Assembly (NCBI RefSeq): GCF_029210495.1
Contig: NZ_JARGDK010000007.1
Span: 1 to 64,000, forward strand
Direction: 5' to 3'
Source of the DNA: Pseudothioclava nitratireducens
GTDB lineage: Bacteria; Pseudomonadota; Alphaproteobacteria; Rhodobacterales; Rhodobacteraceae
DNA length: 64,000 bases
Numbering within the stretch: the stretch's first letter is position 1; every line of letters begins with the position of its first letter. The translations under genes were made by a program, and so were the position numbers. Of this stretch, positions 9,355 through 18,877 are shown one piece after another. Under the pieces are notes generated by a model, which saw only the letters and a program-made list of their open reading frames with translations, was not told the DNA's origin and did not search any database.

Positions 9355-9543
9355 ATGGCTAAAACCATCGTCGTCAAACAGATCGCCTCGTCCGCTCGCC
9401 GTCCGGCCATCCAAGCCGCGACGCTCAAGGGCCTGGGCCTTGGCAAGATCAACCGCACCCGTGAACTCGAGGACACCCCCTCGGTCCGCGGCATGGTCAA
9501 CAAGATCCCGCATCTCGTGACCATCGTGGAAGAAAAAGGCTGA
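9355..9543 (+). CDS. rpmD: 50S ribosomal protein L30
   Basis: L30 (62 residues), a small non-essential 50S protein. [31 protein letters not shown] is typical. It is the last gene before a strong intrinsic terminator, so rplO and secY are cut off from the rest of the spc operon in this genome. Confidence 0.95.
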   Translation: MAKTIVVKQIASSARRPAIQAATLKGLGLGKINRTRELEDTPSVRGMVNKIPHLVTIVEEKG

Positions 9544-9566
9544 GCATCGCTCGCCTGACAGGATTG

Positions 9567-9599
9567 CGCCCCGGTCGAAAGGCCGGGGCGTTTTTCTTT
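9567..9599 (+). terminator. Intrinsic terminator after rpmD
   Basis: CGCCCCGG pairs with CCGGGGCG across an eight-base loop and is followed by TTTTTCTTT. It ends the rpsE-rpmD transcript. The convergent lipoprotein gene stops at 9602, so the stem may also act on that transcript. Confidence 0.9.
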
Positions 9600-9601
9600 G
9601 G

Positions 9602-10045
9602 TCAGTTGCAGATGATCGTGACGCGGTAGGTTGTGTCCGACAGCCGGTCCGCGCCGGCTATCGGCAGTCGGGAAACCTCCCGATAGCCGTTCGGGCAGAC
9701 GCTGCCTGCGCGTGCCGCGAGCGTGCGTTCGAGAGAGCCACTGGCCATGCCGCCCACTGTCGTGCCGCGAACCGTGACTCGTGTGAGCCCTGCAGTCTCA
9801 AGGGGAAGCGAGACGCGGGCGTCAGGCGCTTGCCAGGCGCCGGAGCGAGCGGATGCCGGGACGTTGCTTGTGGGGGTGCCCCTGGCATCAGCCGTCGCGA
9901 CAGGCGCGGTCCAGTCGGGCGCGGGGAGGGTGGCCTCGTCCAGGAGCCGCGTGTCCACCGCGCATCCGGCAAGCAGCCCGGCACCGAGCAGGGCCAGCGC
10001 TGCGGCTCTTACCGCCCTGTCGGCGCTTGCGTGACGAAAGCGCAT
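9602..10045 (-). CDS. Putative outer-membrane lipoprotein inserted in the spc operon
   Basis: The 147-residue product has a classic lipoprotein signal: positively charged start, hydrophobic stretch [13 protein letters not shown] and lipobox cysteine at residue 28. The mature part has two more cysteines (VCPNGYREV and the C-terminal IICN) that could form a disulfide, and no domain I recognise. The ATG at 10045 is chosen because AGGAG stands seven to eleven bases upstream; a longer frame to 10117 lacks support. It lies on the opposite strand between rpmD and rplO, breaking an order that is normally continuous. Confidence 0.75.
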   Translation of the reverse strand: MRFRHASADRAVRAAALALLGAGLLAGCAVDTRLLDEATLPAPDWTAPVATADARGTPTSNVPASARSGAWQAPDARVSLPLETAGLTRVTVRGTTVGGMASGSLERTLAARAGSVCPNGYREVSRLPIAGADRLSDTTYRVTIICN

Positions 10046-10063
10046 GCCCGCATCTCCTGACGC

Positions 10064-10092
10064 TTGATTCCCGTTTCCCTCGCCGTTATACG
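10064..10092 (+). promoter_or_regulatory. Candidate promoter for rplO-secY-adk
   Basis: TTGATT (10064-10069) and TATACG (10087-10092) with a 17-base spacer lie downstream of the divergent lipoprotein gene and about 100 bases before rplO. Because a terminator and an inverted gene separate rplO from rpmD, a promoter is expected in this 143-base gap. Confidence 0.5.
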
Positions 10093-10188
10093 CCCCCGGT
10101 GGCGTTCTGCGCCGCAAGAATCAATCACGAAACGCCGCGTGTGTCCCTCTGTCGCTTGTGGGGGCATTTCCGGCAAAGGAGAAGCGAC

Positions 10189-10659
10189 ATGAAACTGCAT
10201 GAACTCAGCGATAACGAAGGCGCCGCCCGCAAGAAGAAACGCGTTGCACGCGGTCCGGGTTCGGGCAAAGGCAAAACCGCGGGTCGCGGTATCAAAGGTC
10301 AGAAATCGCGCTCGGGCGTGGCTCTGAACGGCTACGAAGGCGGCCAGATGCCGCTCTACCGTCGCCTGCCGAAGCGCGGCTTCACCAAGCCGAACGCGAA
10401 GAAATTCGCCGTGATCAACCTCGGCCTGATCGAGAAATTCATCGAAGCCGGCAAGCTCGACGCGAAAGCCGAGATCAACGAAGACGCACTGGTCGCTTCG
10501 GGTCTCGTTCGCCGCAAGCTGGACGGTATCCGCATCCTCGCCAAGGGCGACATCACCTCGAAAGTCACCCTGAACGTGACCGGCGCTTCGAAATCGGCCA
10601 TCGAGGCCGTCGAAAAAGCCGGTGGCAAGCTGACGGTGGCCGCTGCGAGCGCTGAATAA
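10189..10659 (+). CDS. rplO: 50S ribosomal protein L15
   Basis: L15 (156 residues) is a late-assembly 50S protein. It begins [34 protein letters not shown], the glycine- and lysine-rich family N-terminus. AAAGGAGAAGCGAC is a strong ribosome binding site. The gene is transcribed apart from rpmD and followed by a 100-base spacer before secY. Confidence 0.97.
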   Translation: MKLHELSDNEGAARKKKRVARGPGSGKGKTAGRGIKGQKSRSGVALNGYEGGQMPLYRRLPKRGFTKPNAKKFAVINLGLIEKFIEAGKLDAKAEINEDALVASGLVRRKLDGIRILAKGDITSKVTLNVTGASKSAIEAVEKAGGKLTVAAASAE

Positions 10660-10761
10660 GCGGTTGTGGGCGGGCCTTGGCCCGCTTACATAGGCAACAG
10701 TTTTCCAGACGCCGCCGGCCGGGGAACGGTCCGGCGGCGTTTACATGAAAGAGACGGGCAT

Positions 10762-12120
<1,359 letters not shown>

Positions 12121-12138
12121 CTCCGGGAAGGGCATACC

Positions 12139-12795
12139 ATGACCAATATCATCCTGCTTGGCCCGCCCGGCGCTGGCAAAGGCACTCAGGCCCGCTTGCT
12201 CGAACAAGAGCGCGGCATGGTGCAGCTCTCGACCGGCGACATGCTCCGTGAGGCGAAAGACTCTGGCACGGAGATGGGCAAGAAAGTGGCTGAGGTCATG
12301 GCCCGCGGTCAGCTCGTGACCGATGAGATCGTGATCGGTCTTATCGAAGAGAAACTGGCCAGCGGCGATGGCAAGGGCTTCATCTTTGATGGTTTCCCGC
12401 GCACGCTGCCGCAGGCGGATGCCCTTGGGAAGCTGCTCGCGCGGACCGGGCAGAAGCTCGACGCGGTGATCGAGATGCAGGTGGATGACGAAGCTCTAGT
12501 GCAGCGCATCACCGCACGCTCGACCTGCGGTTCCTGCGGTGAGGTCTATAACGACATCACCAAACCGATCCCGGCGGATGGCAAATGCGAGAAATGCGGC
12601 GGGACCGAGTTCAAACGTCGCGCCGACGACAATGAGGACAGCCTCAAGCAGCGCCTCATGGAATATTACAAAAAGACCTCGCCGCTGATCGGCTACTACT
12701 ATGCGCAGGGCGACCTGTTCGGTGTGGACGGTTTGGGCGAGATTGAGGATGTCGCGGCGCAGATTGCCGCAGTTCTCGATCAACAGGTCAAGTAA
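12139..12795 (+). CDS. adk: Adenylate kinase (zinc-lid type)
   Basis: Adk (218 residues) interconverts ATP + AMP and 2 ADP. The P-loop GPPGAGKGT is at residues 8-16, the AMP-binding DGFPRT at 84-89, and the long lid carries four cysteines (C130, C133, C150, C153) that form a structural zinc site, unlike the zinc-free E. coli enzyme. GGGAAGG precedes the ATG. It follows secY by 18 bases, probably co-transcribed. Confidence 0.97.
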   Translation: MTNIILLGPPGAGKGTQARLLEQERGMVQLSTGDMLREAKDSGTEMGKKVAEVMARGQLVTDEIVIGLIEEKLASGDGKGFIFDGFPRTLPQADALGKLLARTGQKLDAVIEMQVDDEALVQRITARSTCGSCGEVYNDITKPIPADGKCEKCGGTEFKRRADDNEDSLKQRLMEYYKKTSPLIGYYYAQGDLFGVDGLGEIEDVAAQIAAVLDQQVK

Positions 12796-12808
12796 GACAC
12801 GGGGGCGC

Positions 12809-12837
12809 TTGACGCGGGGGGTAAATCCCTCTAGGTC
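12809..12837 (+). promoter_or_regulatory. Candidate promoter for the alpha operon (rpsM-rpsK-rpoA-rplQ)
   Basis: TTGACG (12809-12814) is followed after 17 bases by TAGGTC (12832-12837), just after the adk stop. Spacing and shape match the candidate promoter before rpsJ. It would make a leader of about 135 nucleotides that contains a hairpin. Confidence 0.5.
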
Positions 12838-12896
12838 ACAGCGTCTCCATAGAGAATCGTTTCCTGCAAGGGAGATTCCCTTCGGAAACAAGAGCG

Positions 12897-12921
12897 GGCC
12901 CGAAGCAGCCAGTTTCGGGCC
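12897..12921 (+). terminator. Hairpin in the rpsM leader (terminator or attenuator)
   Basis: GGCCCGAA pairs with TTCGGGCC across a nine-base loop and is followed by TTTGGTTGTG. It lies downstream of the candidate rpsM promoter, so it could attenuate the alpha operon as well as stop adk read-through. Confidence 0.45.
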
Positions 12922-12979
12922 TTTGGTTGTGAAAAAAGGTTCTGGCGTTACGGAACCGCAACGAAAAGGAAGCTACGCT

Positions 12980-13348
12980 TTGGCACGTATTGCTGGCGTC
13001 AACATTCCGACCGGGAAACGCGTCCCGATCGCATTGACCTACATCACTGGTATCGGCCCCCACTCGGCTAAGCAAATCTGCGAAGCCGTTGGCATCGACG
13101 CCACCCGTCGCGTGAACGAACTCTCGGACGCTGAAGTCCTCGCCATCCGCGAGCACATCGACGCCAACTTCACCGTCGAAGGCGACCTGCGCCGCGAAGT
13201 TCAGATGAACATCAAGCGCCTCATGGATCTCGGCTGCTACCGCGGCCTGCGTCACCGTCGCAACCTGCCGGTTCGCGGTCAGCGCACCCACACCAACGCC
13301 CGCACCCGCAAGGGCCCGGCGAAGCCGATCGCCGGCAAGAAGAAGTAA
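12980..13348 (+). CDS. rpsM: 30S ribosomal protein S13 (TTG start)
   Basis: S13 (122 residues) contacts tRNA and S19 in the head. The conserved N-terminus (M)[14 protein letters not shown] begins at a TTG codon, with AAAAGGA nine bases upstream. No ATG lies nearby in frame; a GTG at 12928 would add 17 residues that do not belong to the family. [25 protein letters not shown] at the C-terminus is diagnostic. The weak start codon may limit translation. Confidence 0.94.
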   Translation: MARIAGVNIPTGKRVPIALTYITGIGPHSAKQICEAVGIDATRRVNELSDAEVLAIREHIDANFTVEGDLRREVQMNIKRLMDLGCYRGLRHRRNLPVRGQRTHTNARTRKGPAKPIAGKKK

Positions 13349-13362
13349 GGGGAGGTTGAGAC

Positions 13363-13752
13363 ATGGCTCGCGATAAGACCCGCGTTAAACGCAAAGAGCG
13401 TAAGAACATCGCCGCTGGCGTTGTTCACGTGAACTCTTCGTTCAACAACACCAAAATCCTGATCTCCGACGTTCAGGGCAACGCCATTTCGTGGTCGTCC
13501 TCGGGCACCATGGGCTTCAAGGGTTCGCGCAAATCGACCCCCTACGCCGCTCAGATGGCTGCCGAGGACGCGGCACGCAAGGCGCAAGAGCACGGCCTCA
13601 AAACCGTCGACGTCGAAGTGCAAGGCCCGGGCTCGGGCCGTGAGTCGGCGCTGCGCGCGCTGGCCGCTGTCGGTCTGAACATCACCTCGATCCGTGATGT
13701 GACCCCGATCGCGCATAACGGCTGCCGCCCGCCGAAGCGCCGTCGCGTCTGA
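13363..13752 (+). CDS. rpsK: 30S ribosomal protein S11
   Basis: S11 (129 residues) is part of the 30S platform near the E site. [26 protein letters not shown] and the terminal [13 protein letters not shown]-like end ([14 protein letters not shown]) are signatures. It starts 14 bases after rpsM with GGGGAGG. A long hairpin separates it from rpoA. Confidence 0.97.
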   Translation: MARDKTRVKRKERKNIAAGVVHVNSSFNNTKILISDVQGNAISWSSSGTMGFKGSRKSTPYAAQMAAEDAARKAQEHGLKTVDVEVQGPGSGRESALRALAAVGLNITSIRDVTPIAHNGCRPPKRRRV

Positions 13753-13769
13753 TCTGATTTTACGCGGTC

Positions 13770-13798
13770 GGGCCGTGCGGGGAGACCCTGCGCGGCCC
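13770..13798 (+). repeat. Thirteen-base-pair hairpin between rpsK and rpoA
   Basis: The arms 13770-13782 and 13786-13798 pair over 13 bases (two G-T wobbles) with an AGA loop. The following AGTCGCTTTCGTATTTTA is T-rich but not a continuous run. It may partly terminate transcription or adjust the ratio of rpoA to the ribosomal genes. Confidence 0.5.
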
Positions 13799-13873
13799 AG
13801 TCGCTTTCGTATTTTATCCTCGGGCGTTTCCGGCTTTCGGACATGGGCTGGGAACAGGAATGGAGGCAATCGC

Positions 13874-14890
13874 ATGATCCACAAGAATTGGGCCGAGCTG
13901 ATCAAACCGACTCAGCTTGAAGTCAAAGCCGGCAACGACCCGCAACGTCAGGCAACCGTCATCGCGGAACCGCTGGAGCGTGGCTTCGGTCTGACGCTCG
14001 GCAACGCGCTGCGCCGCGTTCTGATGTCGTCGCTGCAAGGTGCTGCGATCACCAGCGTCCAGATCGACAACGTCCTGCACGAGTTCTCATCGGTTCCCGG
14101 CGTTCGTGAAGACGTCACCGATATCGTGCTGAACCTCAAGGGGATCGCGCTGCGTATGGACGTCGAAGGGCCGAAGCGCCTCTCGATCTCGGCCAAGGGT
14201 CCGGGCGTCGTCACCGGTGGTGACATTGCCGAGACCGCTGGCATCGAAGTTCTGAACAAGGACCACGTGATCTGCCACCTCGACGATGGCGCCGACGTGT
14301 TCATGGAACTGACCGTCAACACCGGTAAGGGCTATGTCGCCGCCGACAAGAACCGCCCCGAAGACGCGCCGATCGGTCTGATCCCGATCGATGCGATCTA
14401 CTCGCCGGTCAAGAAGGTCGCCTACGAAGTGCAACCGACCCGCGAAGGTCAGGTTCTCGACTATGACAAGCTGACGCTGAAGGTTGAAACCGACGGTTCG
14501 ATCACCCCCGAAGACGCCGTGGCCTTCGCCGCGCGCATCGTTCAGGACCAACTGTCGATCTTCGTCAACTTCGACGAGCCGGAAGCCGCAGGCAAGCAGG
14601 ACCAGGACGACGGTCTGGAGTTCAACCCGCTCCTCCTCAAGAAGGTGGACGAGCTGGAACTCTCGGTGCGTTCGGCCAACTGCCTCAAGAACGACAACAT
14701 CGTCTATATCGGCGATCTGATCCAGAAAACCGAAGCCGAGATGCTCCGCACCCCGAACTTCGGCCGCAAGTCGCTCAACGAGATCAAGGAAGTGCTCTCG
14801 GGCATGGGCCTCCACCTCGGCATGGAAGTCGAGGATTGGCCGCCGGAGAACATCGAAGATCTCGCGAAGCGCTTCGAAGATCAGTTCTGA
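13874..14890 (+). CDS. rpoA: DNA-directed RNA polymerase alpha subunit
   Basis: RpoA (338 residues) assembles the RNA polymerase core. The N-terminal domain has the dimerisation signature [18 protein letters not shown] (near 38-55); the C-terminal domain starts after about residue 245 and has [17 protein letters not shown] and the helix-hairpin-helix [15 protein letters not shown] for contact with UP elements and activators. AATGGAGGCAATCGC precedes the ATG at 13874. Order rpsK-rpoA-rplQ is canonical; rpsD is absent, as usual in alphaproteobacteria. Confidence 0.98.
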   Translation: MIHKNWAELIKPTQLEVKAGNDPQRQATVIAEPLERGFGLTLGNALRRVLMSSLQGAAITSVQIDNVLHEFSSVPGVREDVTDIVLNLKGIALRMDVEGPKRLSISAKGPGVVTGGDIAETAGIEVLNKDHVICHLDDGADVFMELTVNTGKGYVAADKNRPEDAPIGLIPIDAIYSPVKKVAYEVQPTREGQVLDYDKLTLKVETDGSITPEDAVAFAARIVQDQLSIFVNFDEPEAAGKQDQDDGLEFNPLLLKKVDELELSVRSANCLKNDNIVYIGDLIQKTEAEMLRTPNFGRKSLNEIKEVLSGMGLHLGMEVEDWPPENIEDLAKRFEDQF

Positions 14891-14900
14891 TTGACTCTTT

Positions 14901-14925
14901 CGGGGGGCTTGCGCTAAGCCCCCCG
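14901..14925 (+). terminator. Hairpin between rpoA and rplQ
   Basis: A ten-base-pair stem (CGGGGGGCTT / AAGCCCCCCG) with a GCGCT loop lies ten bases after the rpoA stop. No T run follows, so it is more likely a partial stop or a 3-prime protective element than a full terminator. Confidence 0.5.
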
Positions 14926-15032
14926 GACCAAATGCCGGGATGTCCCGGGATCAAATGGGCCAAGGCCCCAAGGAGAGTGGCTGACACGCATCGGCTGCCC
15001 AGACAAAGCAAAACGCGAATAGGAGAAATCAA

Positions 15033-15452
15033 ATGCGTCACGCTCGCGGTTACCGCCGTCTCAACCGTACCCACGAACACCGCAAAGCGCTGTTCTCGAA
15101 CATGGCTGGCTCACTCATCGAGCACGAGCAGATCAAGACCACCCTGCCGAAAGCCAAGGAACTCCGCCCGGTCGTGGAAAAACTGATCACCCTCGCCAAG
15201 CGCGGTGATCTGCACGCACGCCGTCAAGCGGCTGCGATGCTCAAGCAAGACAAAGACGTCGCCAAGCTCTTCGAAGTGCTCGGCCCGCGTTACAAAGAGC
15301 GCAACGGTGGCTACACCCGCGTTCTGAAAGCTGGCTTCCGCTATGGCGACATGGCCCCGATGGCGATCATCGAATTCGTCGACCGCGACCCGGCTGCCAA
15401 AGGCGCAGCTGACAAGGCCCGCGTCGAAGCCGAGGATGCTGCGGAAGAGTGA
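15033..15452 (+). CDS. rplQ: 50S ribosomal protein L17
   Basis: L17 (139 residues). [24 protein letters not shown] and [26 protein letters not shown] are family signatures. AGGAGAAATCAA precedes the ATG. A strong intrinsic terminator 27 bases after the stop ends the alpha operon. Confidence 0.97.
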   Translation: MRHARGYRRLNRTHEHRKALFSNMAGSLIEHEQIKTTLPKAKELRPVVEKLITLAKRGDLHARRQAAAMLKQDKDVAKLFEVLGPRYKERNGGYTRVLKAGFRYGDMAPMAIIEFVDRDPAAKGAADKARVEAEDAAEE

Positions 15453-15479
15453 TTTCCGCCGCCTTGGTCTGAATGACGA

Positions 15480-15505
15480 CCCCGCCCCGAAACGGGCGGG
15501 GTTTT
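15480..15505 (+). terminator. Intrinsic terminator of the alpha operon
   Basis: CCCCGCCC pairs with GGGCGGGG across a six-base loop and is followed by TTTT. It ends the rpsM-rplQ transcript. The remaining 200 bases up to the first luxR hold its promoter region. Confidence 0.88.
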
Positions 15506-15655
15506 GCTATAAGGCCGCTGCGCGACACTTGGTCACGCGCCATGTCCGCGCCCAATTTCCGCCACGCCCCTCGGCGAGCATCACGGGGCGAATCCGGCTG
15601 ACTCTTTGGCACTCCGTCAAAATCCGCTTGACGCGCCACATCGACCGGCTGCGCC

Positions 15656-15684
15656 TTGCCGCGCGACGGATGGCACAATTTTAA
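15656..15684 (+). promoter_or_regulatory. Candidate promoter of the first luxR gene
   Basis: TTGCCG (15656-15661), a 17-base spacer and TTTTAA (15679-15684). The predicted transcription start would fall near 15690, inside the inverted repeat at 15686-15704. Confidence 0.4.
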
Positions 15685-15685
15685 G

Positions 15686-15704
15686 TTGACCGATCCCGGG
15701 TCAA
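15686..15704 (+). promoter_or_regulatory. Inverted repeat, possible lux-box-like operator
   Basis: TTGACC and GGTCAA are perfect inverted arms with seven bases between them, 16 bases before the first luxR ATG and overlapping its expected transcription start. The total length (19) is close to that of lux boxes (18-20), so self-regulation is plausible. The binding protein is not known. Confidence 0.4.
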
Positions 15705-15719
15705 ACAGTCTAAGAAGTC

Positions 15720-16331
15720 ATGTCTTTTAATCGCGCGACAACTCAAATGCTGGACGAATTGGCGCAGATGTCCCCGCTCGGATATCGGATCGGATTGCAT
15801 ATCCGGTTTGCCACCCCGCTTGTTTATCACAGCACCTTTCCTCCGGCTTGGGAGCGTCATTACAATGACAATGCCTATTACCTGCGCGATCCGCTCGTGT
15901 TCTGGGGGATCGGCTTGACCGGCGTCACGCGCTGGAGCGAGATTTCCTTGCCGGACCCGTTCGATGTCATCAAGCAGGCCGGGGAATTCGGGCTGAAATA
16001 TGGGGCATCGGCCTCCTGTGGGCCGATTTCGTCCCGATCTATCATCGGGGTGGGGCGTGCGGATCGCGAATTCACCGATGCCGAACTCGCGCATCTGCAC
16101 GATCTGGCGCAGCGGTTGCATGATGAGAACGCCCCCCCGACCGAATTGACCACCGCGCAGATCGAAGCGCTTCAATGCATCTCAAACGGAGATCGGCACA
16201 CGGCGGCAGCCGCCAAGCTGGGGATTTCGGAGAGCGCGCTCAAAGCGCGGCTTAAATCCGCGCGCATACGCCTTGAGGCGCGCACGACCTCGGAAGCGGT
16301 ACGCAAAGCGCGGGAATATCGACTGCTCTGA
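15720..16331 (+). CDS. LuxR-family regulator with autoinducer-binding domain (solo 1)
   Basis: A 203-residue protein with an N-terminal acyl-homoserine-lactone binding domain (about 15-130) and a C-terminal LuxR helix-turn-helix (about 140-200). The six residues usually invariant in TraR/LuxR pockets are present: W44, Y48, D57, P58, W72 and G95, with W-Y-D-W spacing identical to TraR. The HTH contains KLGISESALKARL. Known family members bind an AHL and then DNA. The start at 15720 has only a weak AAGAAG. A paralogue follows directly and no luxI is in the window, so it is a candidate LuxR solo. Confidence 0.85.
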   Translation: MSFNRATTQMLDELAQMSPLGYRIGLHIRFATPLVYHSTFPPAWERHYNDNAYYLRDPLVFWGIGLTGVTRWSEISLPDPFDVIKQAGEFGLKYGASASCGPISSRSIIGVGRADREFTDAELAHLHDLAQRLHDENAPPTELTTAQIEALQCISNGDRHTAAAAKLGISESALKARLKSARIRLEARTTSEAVRKAREYRLL

Positions 16332-16392
16332 CGGCGCAGTTATGCCGCTTTCGGCCAGCCCTGTGTAAATGCGCTTGTCTGATCGGCAGCCG

Positions 16393-16425
16393 AAATGGCA
16401 TGCAAAGGCATTTGAAAGGCATTCA
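16393..16425 (+). repeat. Three 11-bp phased repeats before the second luxR
   Basis: Units AAATGGCATGC, AAAGGCATTTG and AAAGGCATTCA start at 16393, 16404 and 16415, exactly 11 bases apart, i.e. about one helical turn. The last two also create the inverted repeat TTTGAA-N5-TTCAAA (16411-16427). They end 36 bases before the next ATG and look like an operator array. Confidence 0.5.
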
Positions 16426-16460
16426 AACGGTGCCGCATTGATTGGTCGATTGGAGCGTGG

Positions 16461-17099
16461 ATGATTGCCCAAGGCGAGACGAGCGCCGAACTGTCGAGGG
16501 TTCTGGAGCGCATAGCTGCGATGGCGCCGAAGGGGTTCGGTCTTGGGGCGCATGTCGGCATTGGCGTTGGTTTGGCGCGGTTTTTCCGGATGACCTATCC
16601 CAAGCGCTGGCTGGATATATATCAGAGCCACTCCCTCGTGCTGATGGACCCGACCATCTGCTGGGCGATGTCTCAGACCGGGGCCGCGCGCTGGAGTGAG
16701 GTCGAGATGCCCGACCCGTTCAAGGTTTTGCAAAAGGCCGCGCTTCACGGGATGCGCTATGGGCTGATTGCATCGGTCGGGCCGGTGGTCGGGCGCTCGA
16801 TCCTCGGCGCGGCGCGCAGTGACCGCGAATTCACCGCAGCCGAGATGTCGCAAGCCTGCGTTTTGCTCGAGGATGTCGCGCGGCTGACTGCGCCGGTCAG
16901 CGACGGTCTTAAGCTGTCTCCGGCGCAGGCGGAGGCGCTGCGGCAGGTGGCGCAGGGGGACAGGCTCGTGCGTGCGGCGGGTATTCTGGGGATCACCGAG
17001 AGCGCGCTCAAGGCACGGTTGCGGGCGGCGCGGGAGGCTCTGGGGGCAAAGACAACATCTCAGGCGATCCAGATCGCACTGGAGAATGCGTTGATCTGA
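16461..17099 (+). CDS. LuxR-family regulator with autoinducer-binding domain (solo 2)
   Basis: A 212-residue paralogue of the preceding gene. Ligand pocket residues W50, Y54, D63, P64, W78 and G101 are all present with the same spacing, and the recognition helix region ILGITESALKARLRAAR is nearly identical to that of solo 1. The pair therefore arose by duplication and then diverged. No strong ribosome binding site is visible before the ATG (GATTGGAGCGTGG). No synthase gene is adjacent, so the signal must come from an unlinked luxI or from other cells, or the ligand is different. Confidence 0.85.
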   Translation: MIAQGETSAELSRVLERIAAMAPKGFGLGAHVGIGVGLARFFRMTYPKRWLDIYQSHSLVLMDPTICWAMSQTGAARWSEVEMPDPFKVLQKAALHGMRYGLIASVGPVVGRSILGAARSDREFTAAEMSQACVLLEDVARLTAPVSDGLKLSPAQAEALRQVAQGDRLVRAAGILGITESALKARLRAAREALGAKTTSQAIQIALENALI

Positions 17100-17154
17100 T
17101 GCTGCGCAGCGCGGGCGCGCGCGCTATCAAGGGCTGATCCAAAAGCGACTCGCC

Positions 17155-18468
17155 ATGGCTGACCTGTTCGACACGCCCGATGACAAAACCCCGAAGCCCG
17201 AGGCCCCGCGGCCTCTGGCTGATCGTATCCGTCCGCAATCGCTCTCTGAGGTGATCGGGCAGGGTCATGTGCTCGGCCCCGAGGGGCCGCTGGGTTCGAT
17301 GCTCGCGGCGGGGTCGCTGTCGTCGCTGATCCTCTGGGGGCCGCCGGGCGTCGGGAAAACGACGATTGCGCGGTTGCTTGCGGATGAGTCCGATCGGGCC
17401 TTCGTGCAGATTTCGGCGATTTTCACGGGCGTGCCCGAGTTGCGCAAAGTGTTCGAGGCGGCCAAGCTCCGGCGTGATCAAGGGCGCGGCACGCTTTTGT
17501 TCGTGGACGAGATCCACCGCTTCAACAAAGCGCAGCAGGACAGCTTCCTGCCGCATATGGAGGATGGCACCATCCTTCTGGTTGGGGCCACGACCGAGAA
17601 CCCGAGCTTTGAGCTGAACGCCGCTGTGCTCAGCCGTGCGCAGGTGATCGTGTTGGAACGGCTGAGCCTCGCCGATCTGGAACTGCTCGCGCAGCGTGCC
17701 GAGAAGGCGCTTGGCCGCGCGTTGCCGCTCAAGGGGCCGGCGCGTGAGGCGCTGCTGGAGATGGCGGACGGGGACGGGCGGGCGCTCTTGAACCTGATCG
17801 AGCAGGTGGCGGCTTGGAAGGTTGCGGAGCCTCTGACGACCGAACAGCTTTCGCAGCGGTTGATGCGGCGGGCCGCCAAATACGACAAGTCGGGCGACGA
17901 GCATTACAACCTCATCTCGGCCTTGCATAAATCGGTGCGCGGCTCCGACCCGGATGCGGCCCTCTATTGGTTCGCCCGGATGCTGGAGGGCGGCGAGGAC
18001 CCGCGCTACCTTGCCCGGCGTTTCGTGCGCATGGCGGTGGAGGATATCGGTTTGGCCGATCCGGAGGCGCAGACGCATTGCCTGCACGCGTGGGAAACCT
18101 ACGAGCGCCTCGGCAGCCCCGAGGGCGAATTGGCGCTGGCGCAGGCGGTGATTTATCTCGCGCTCGCGCCCAAATCGAATGCCGGCTATGTCGCTTACAA
18201 GGCCGCCCGCGCCGAGGCCCGCCGCACGGGTTCCGAGCCGCCGCCCAAGCACATCCTGAACGCCCCGACCAAGCTGATGGAAGCGCAGGGCTACGGCGCG
18301 GGCTATGCCTATGATCACGACGCCGAGGATGGGTTCTCGGGGCAGAACTACTTCCCCGATACGATGAAGCGCCCGGTGCTTTACGCCCCCGTCGAACGCG
18401 GTTTCGAGCGCGAATTGAAGAAGCGTGTCGACTGGTTCGCCAAGCTGCGTGCGCAGCGCAACGGTTGA
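17155..18468 (+). CDS. rarA: Replication-associated recombination protein A (AAA+ ATPase)
   Basis: RarA/MgsA (437 residues) is a clamp-loader-like ATPase that acts at stalled forks. The N-terminal LADRIRPQSLSEVIGQGHVLG, Walker A GPPGVGKTT (about 62-70), Walker B LLFVDEIHRFNKAQQD and the sensor segment GATTENPSFELN are all family hallmarks, as is the C-terminal tetramerisation region with YKAARAEARRTGSEPPPKH. The start matches family length (about 430). The 56-base gap upstream holds no clear terminator. Confidence 0.96.
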   Translation: MADLFDTPDDKTPKPEAPRPLADRIRPQSLSEVIGQGHVLGPEGPLGSMLAAGSLSSLILWGPPGVGKTTIARLLADESDRAFVQISAIFTGVPELRKVFEAAKLRRDQGRGTLLFVDEIHRFNKAQQDSFLPHMEDGTILLVGATTENPSFELNAAVLSRAQVIVLERLSLADLELLAQRAEKALGRALPLKGPAREALLEMADGDGRALLNLIEQVAAWKVAEPLTTEQLSQRLMRRAAKYDKSGDEHYNLISALHKSVRGSDPDAALYWFARMLEGGEDPRYLARRFVRMAVEDIGLADPEAQTHCLHAWETYERLGSPEGELALAQAVIYLALAPKSNAGYVAYKAARAEARRTGSEPPPKHILNAPTKLMEAQGYGAGYAYDHDAEDGFSGQNYFPDTMKRPVLYAPVERGFERELKKRVDWFAKLRAQRNG

Positions 18469-18499
18469 CATTAAGCGCCGAGGGGGCAAGAGAAGCCGG

Positions 18500-18877
18500 A
18501 TGATCCAGACCCTTCTGACAGTCGCCCTCGGGGGCGCCATCGGTGCCAGCGCGCGCTATCTCGTGAATGTCTCCGTGCCGAGGCTCATGGGGCACGGCTT
18601 TCCCTATGCCACGATGGTGGTCAACATCCTTGGCAGCTTCCTGATGGGGGTGCTCGTCGTGGTGTTGGCGCAGAAATCCGGGACGCGGTTCGCGCCCTTC
18701 GTGATGACGGGTATCCTGGGCGGGTTCACGACCTTCTCCGCCTTTTCTCTCGACGCGGCCAAGCTTTACGAGGCGGGGCAGCTTGGCGCGGCGGCGGGCT
18801 ATGTGATCGGGTCGGTGGTTTTGGCGCTGGCGGCGATTTTCGCCGGCATGGCCTTTGCGCGGGGGTTCTTCGCATGA
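18500..18877 (+). CDS. crcB: Fluoride channel CrcB/Fluc
   Basis: A 125-residue protein with four membrane helices, the dual-topology fluoride channel that exports F-. GGAIGASARYLVN, the NILGSFLMG motif and GFTTFSAFSLDA (with the Phe box and the Na+ site region) are typical. I start at the ATG at 18500 (MIQTLLTVALGG), which gives the normal N-terminus; a longer frame begins inside rarA. No fluoride riboswitch could be recognised in the 31 bases upstream. The stop overlaps rluC in ATGA. Confidence 0.93.
   Translation: MIQTLLTVALGGAIGASARYLVNVSVPRLMGHGFPYATMVVNILGSFLMGVLVVVLAQKSGTRFAPFVMTGILGGFTTFSAFSLDAAKLYEAGQLGAAAGYVIGSVVLALAAIFAGMAFARGFFA

Noticed and set aside
10666-10761. GTG start for a longer SecY
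   Set aside because: The added 32 residues have no similarity to SecY N-termini, and a better-placed ATG follows AGAGACGG.
18469-18499. Fluoride riboswitch before crcB
   Set aside because: Only 31 bases separate rarA and crcB, too short for the crcB riboswitch aptamer, and no aptamer motif is visible.
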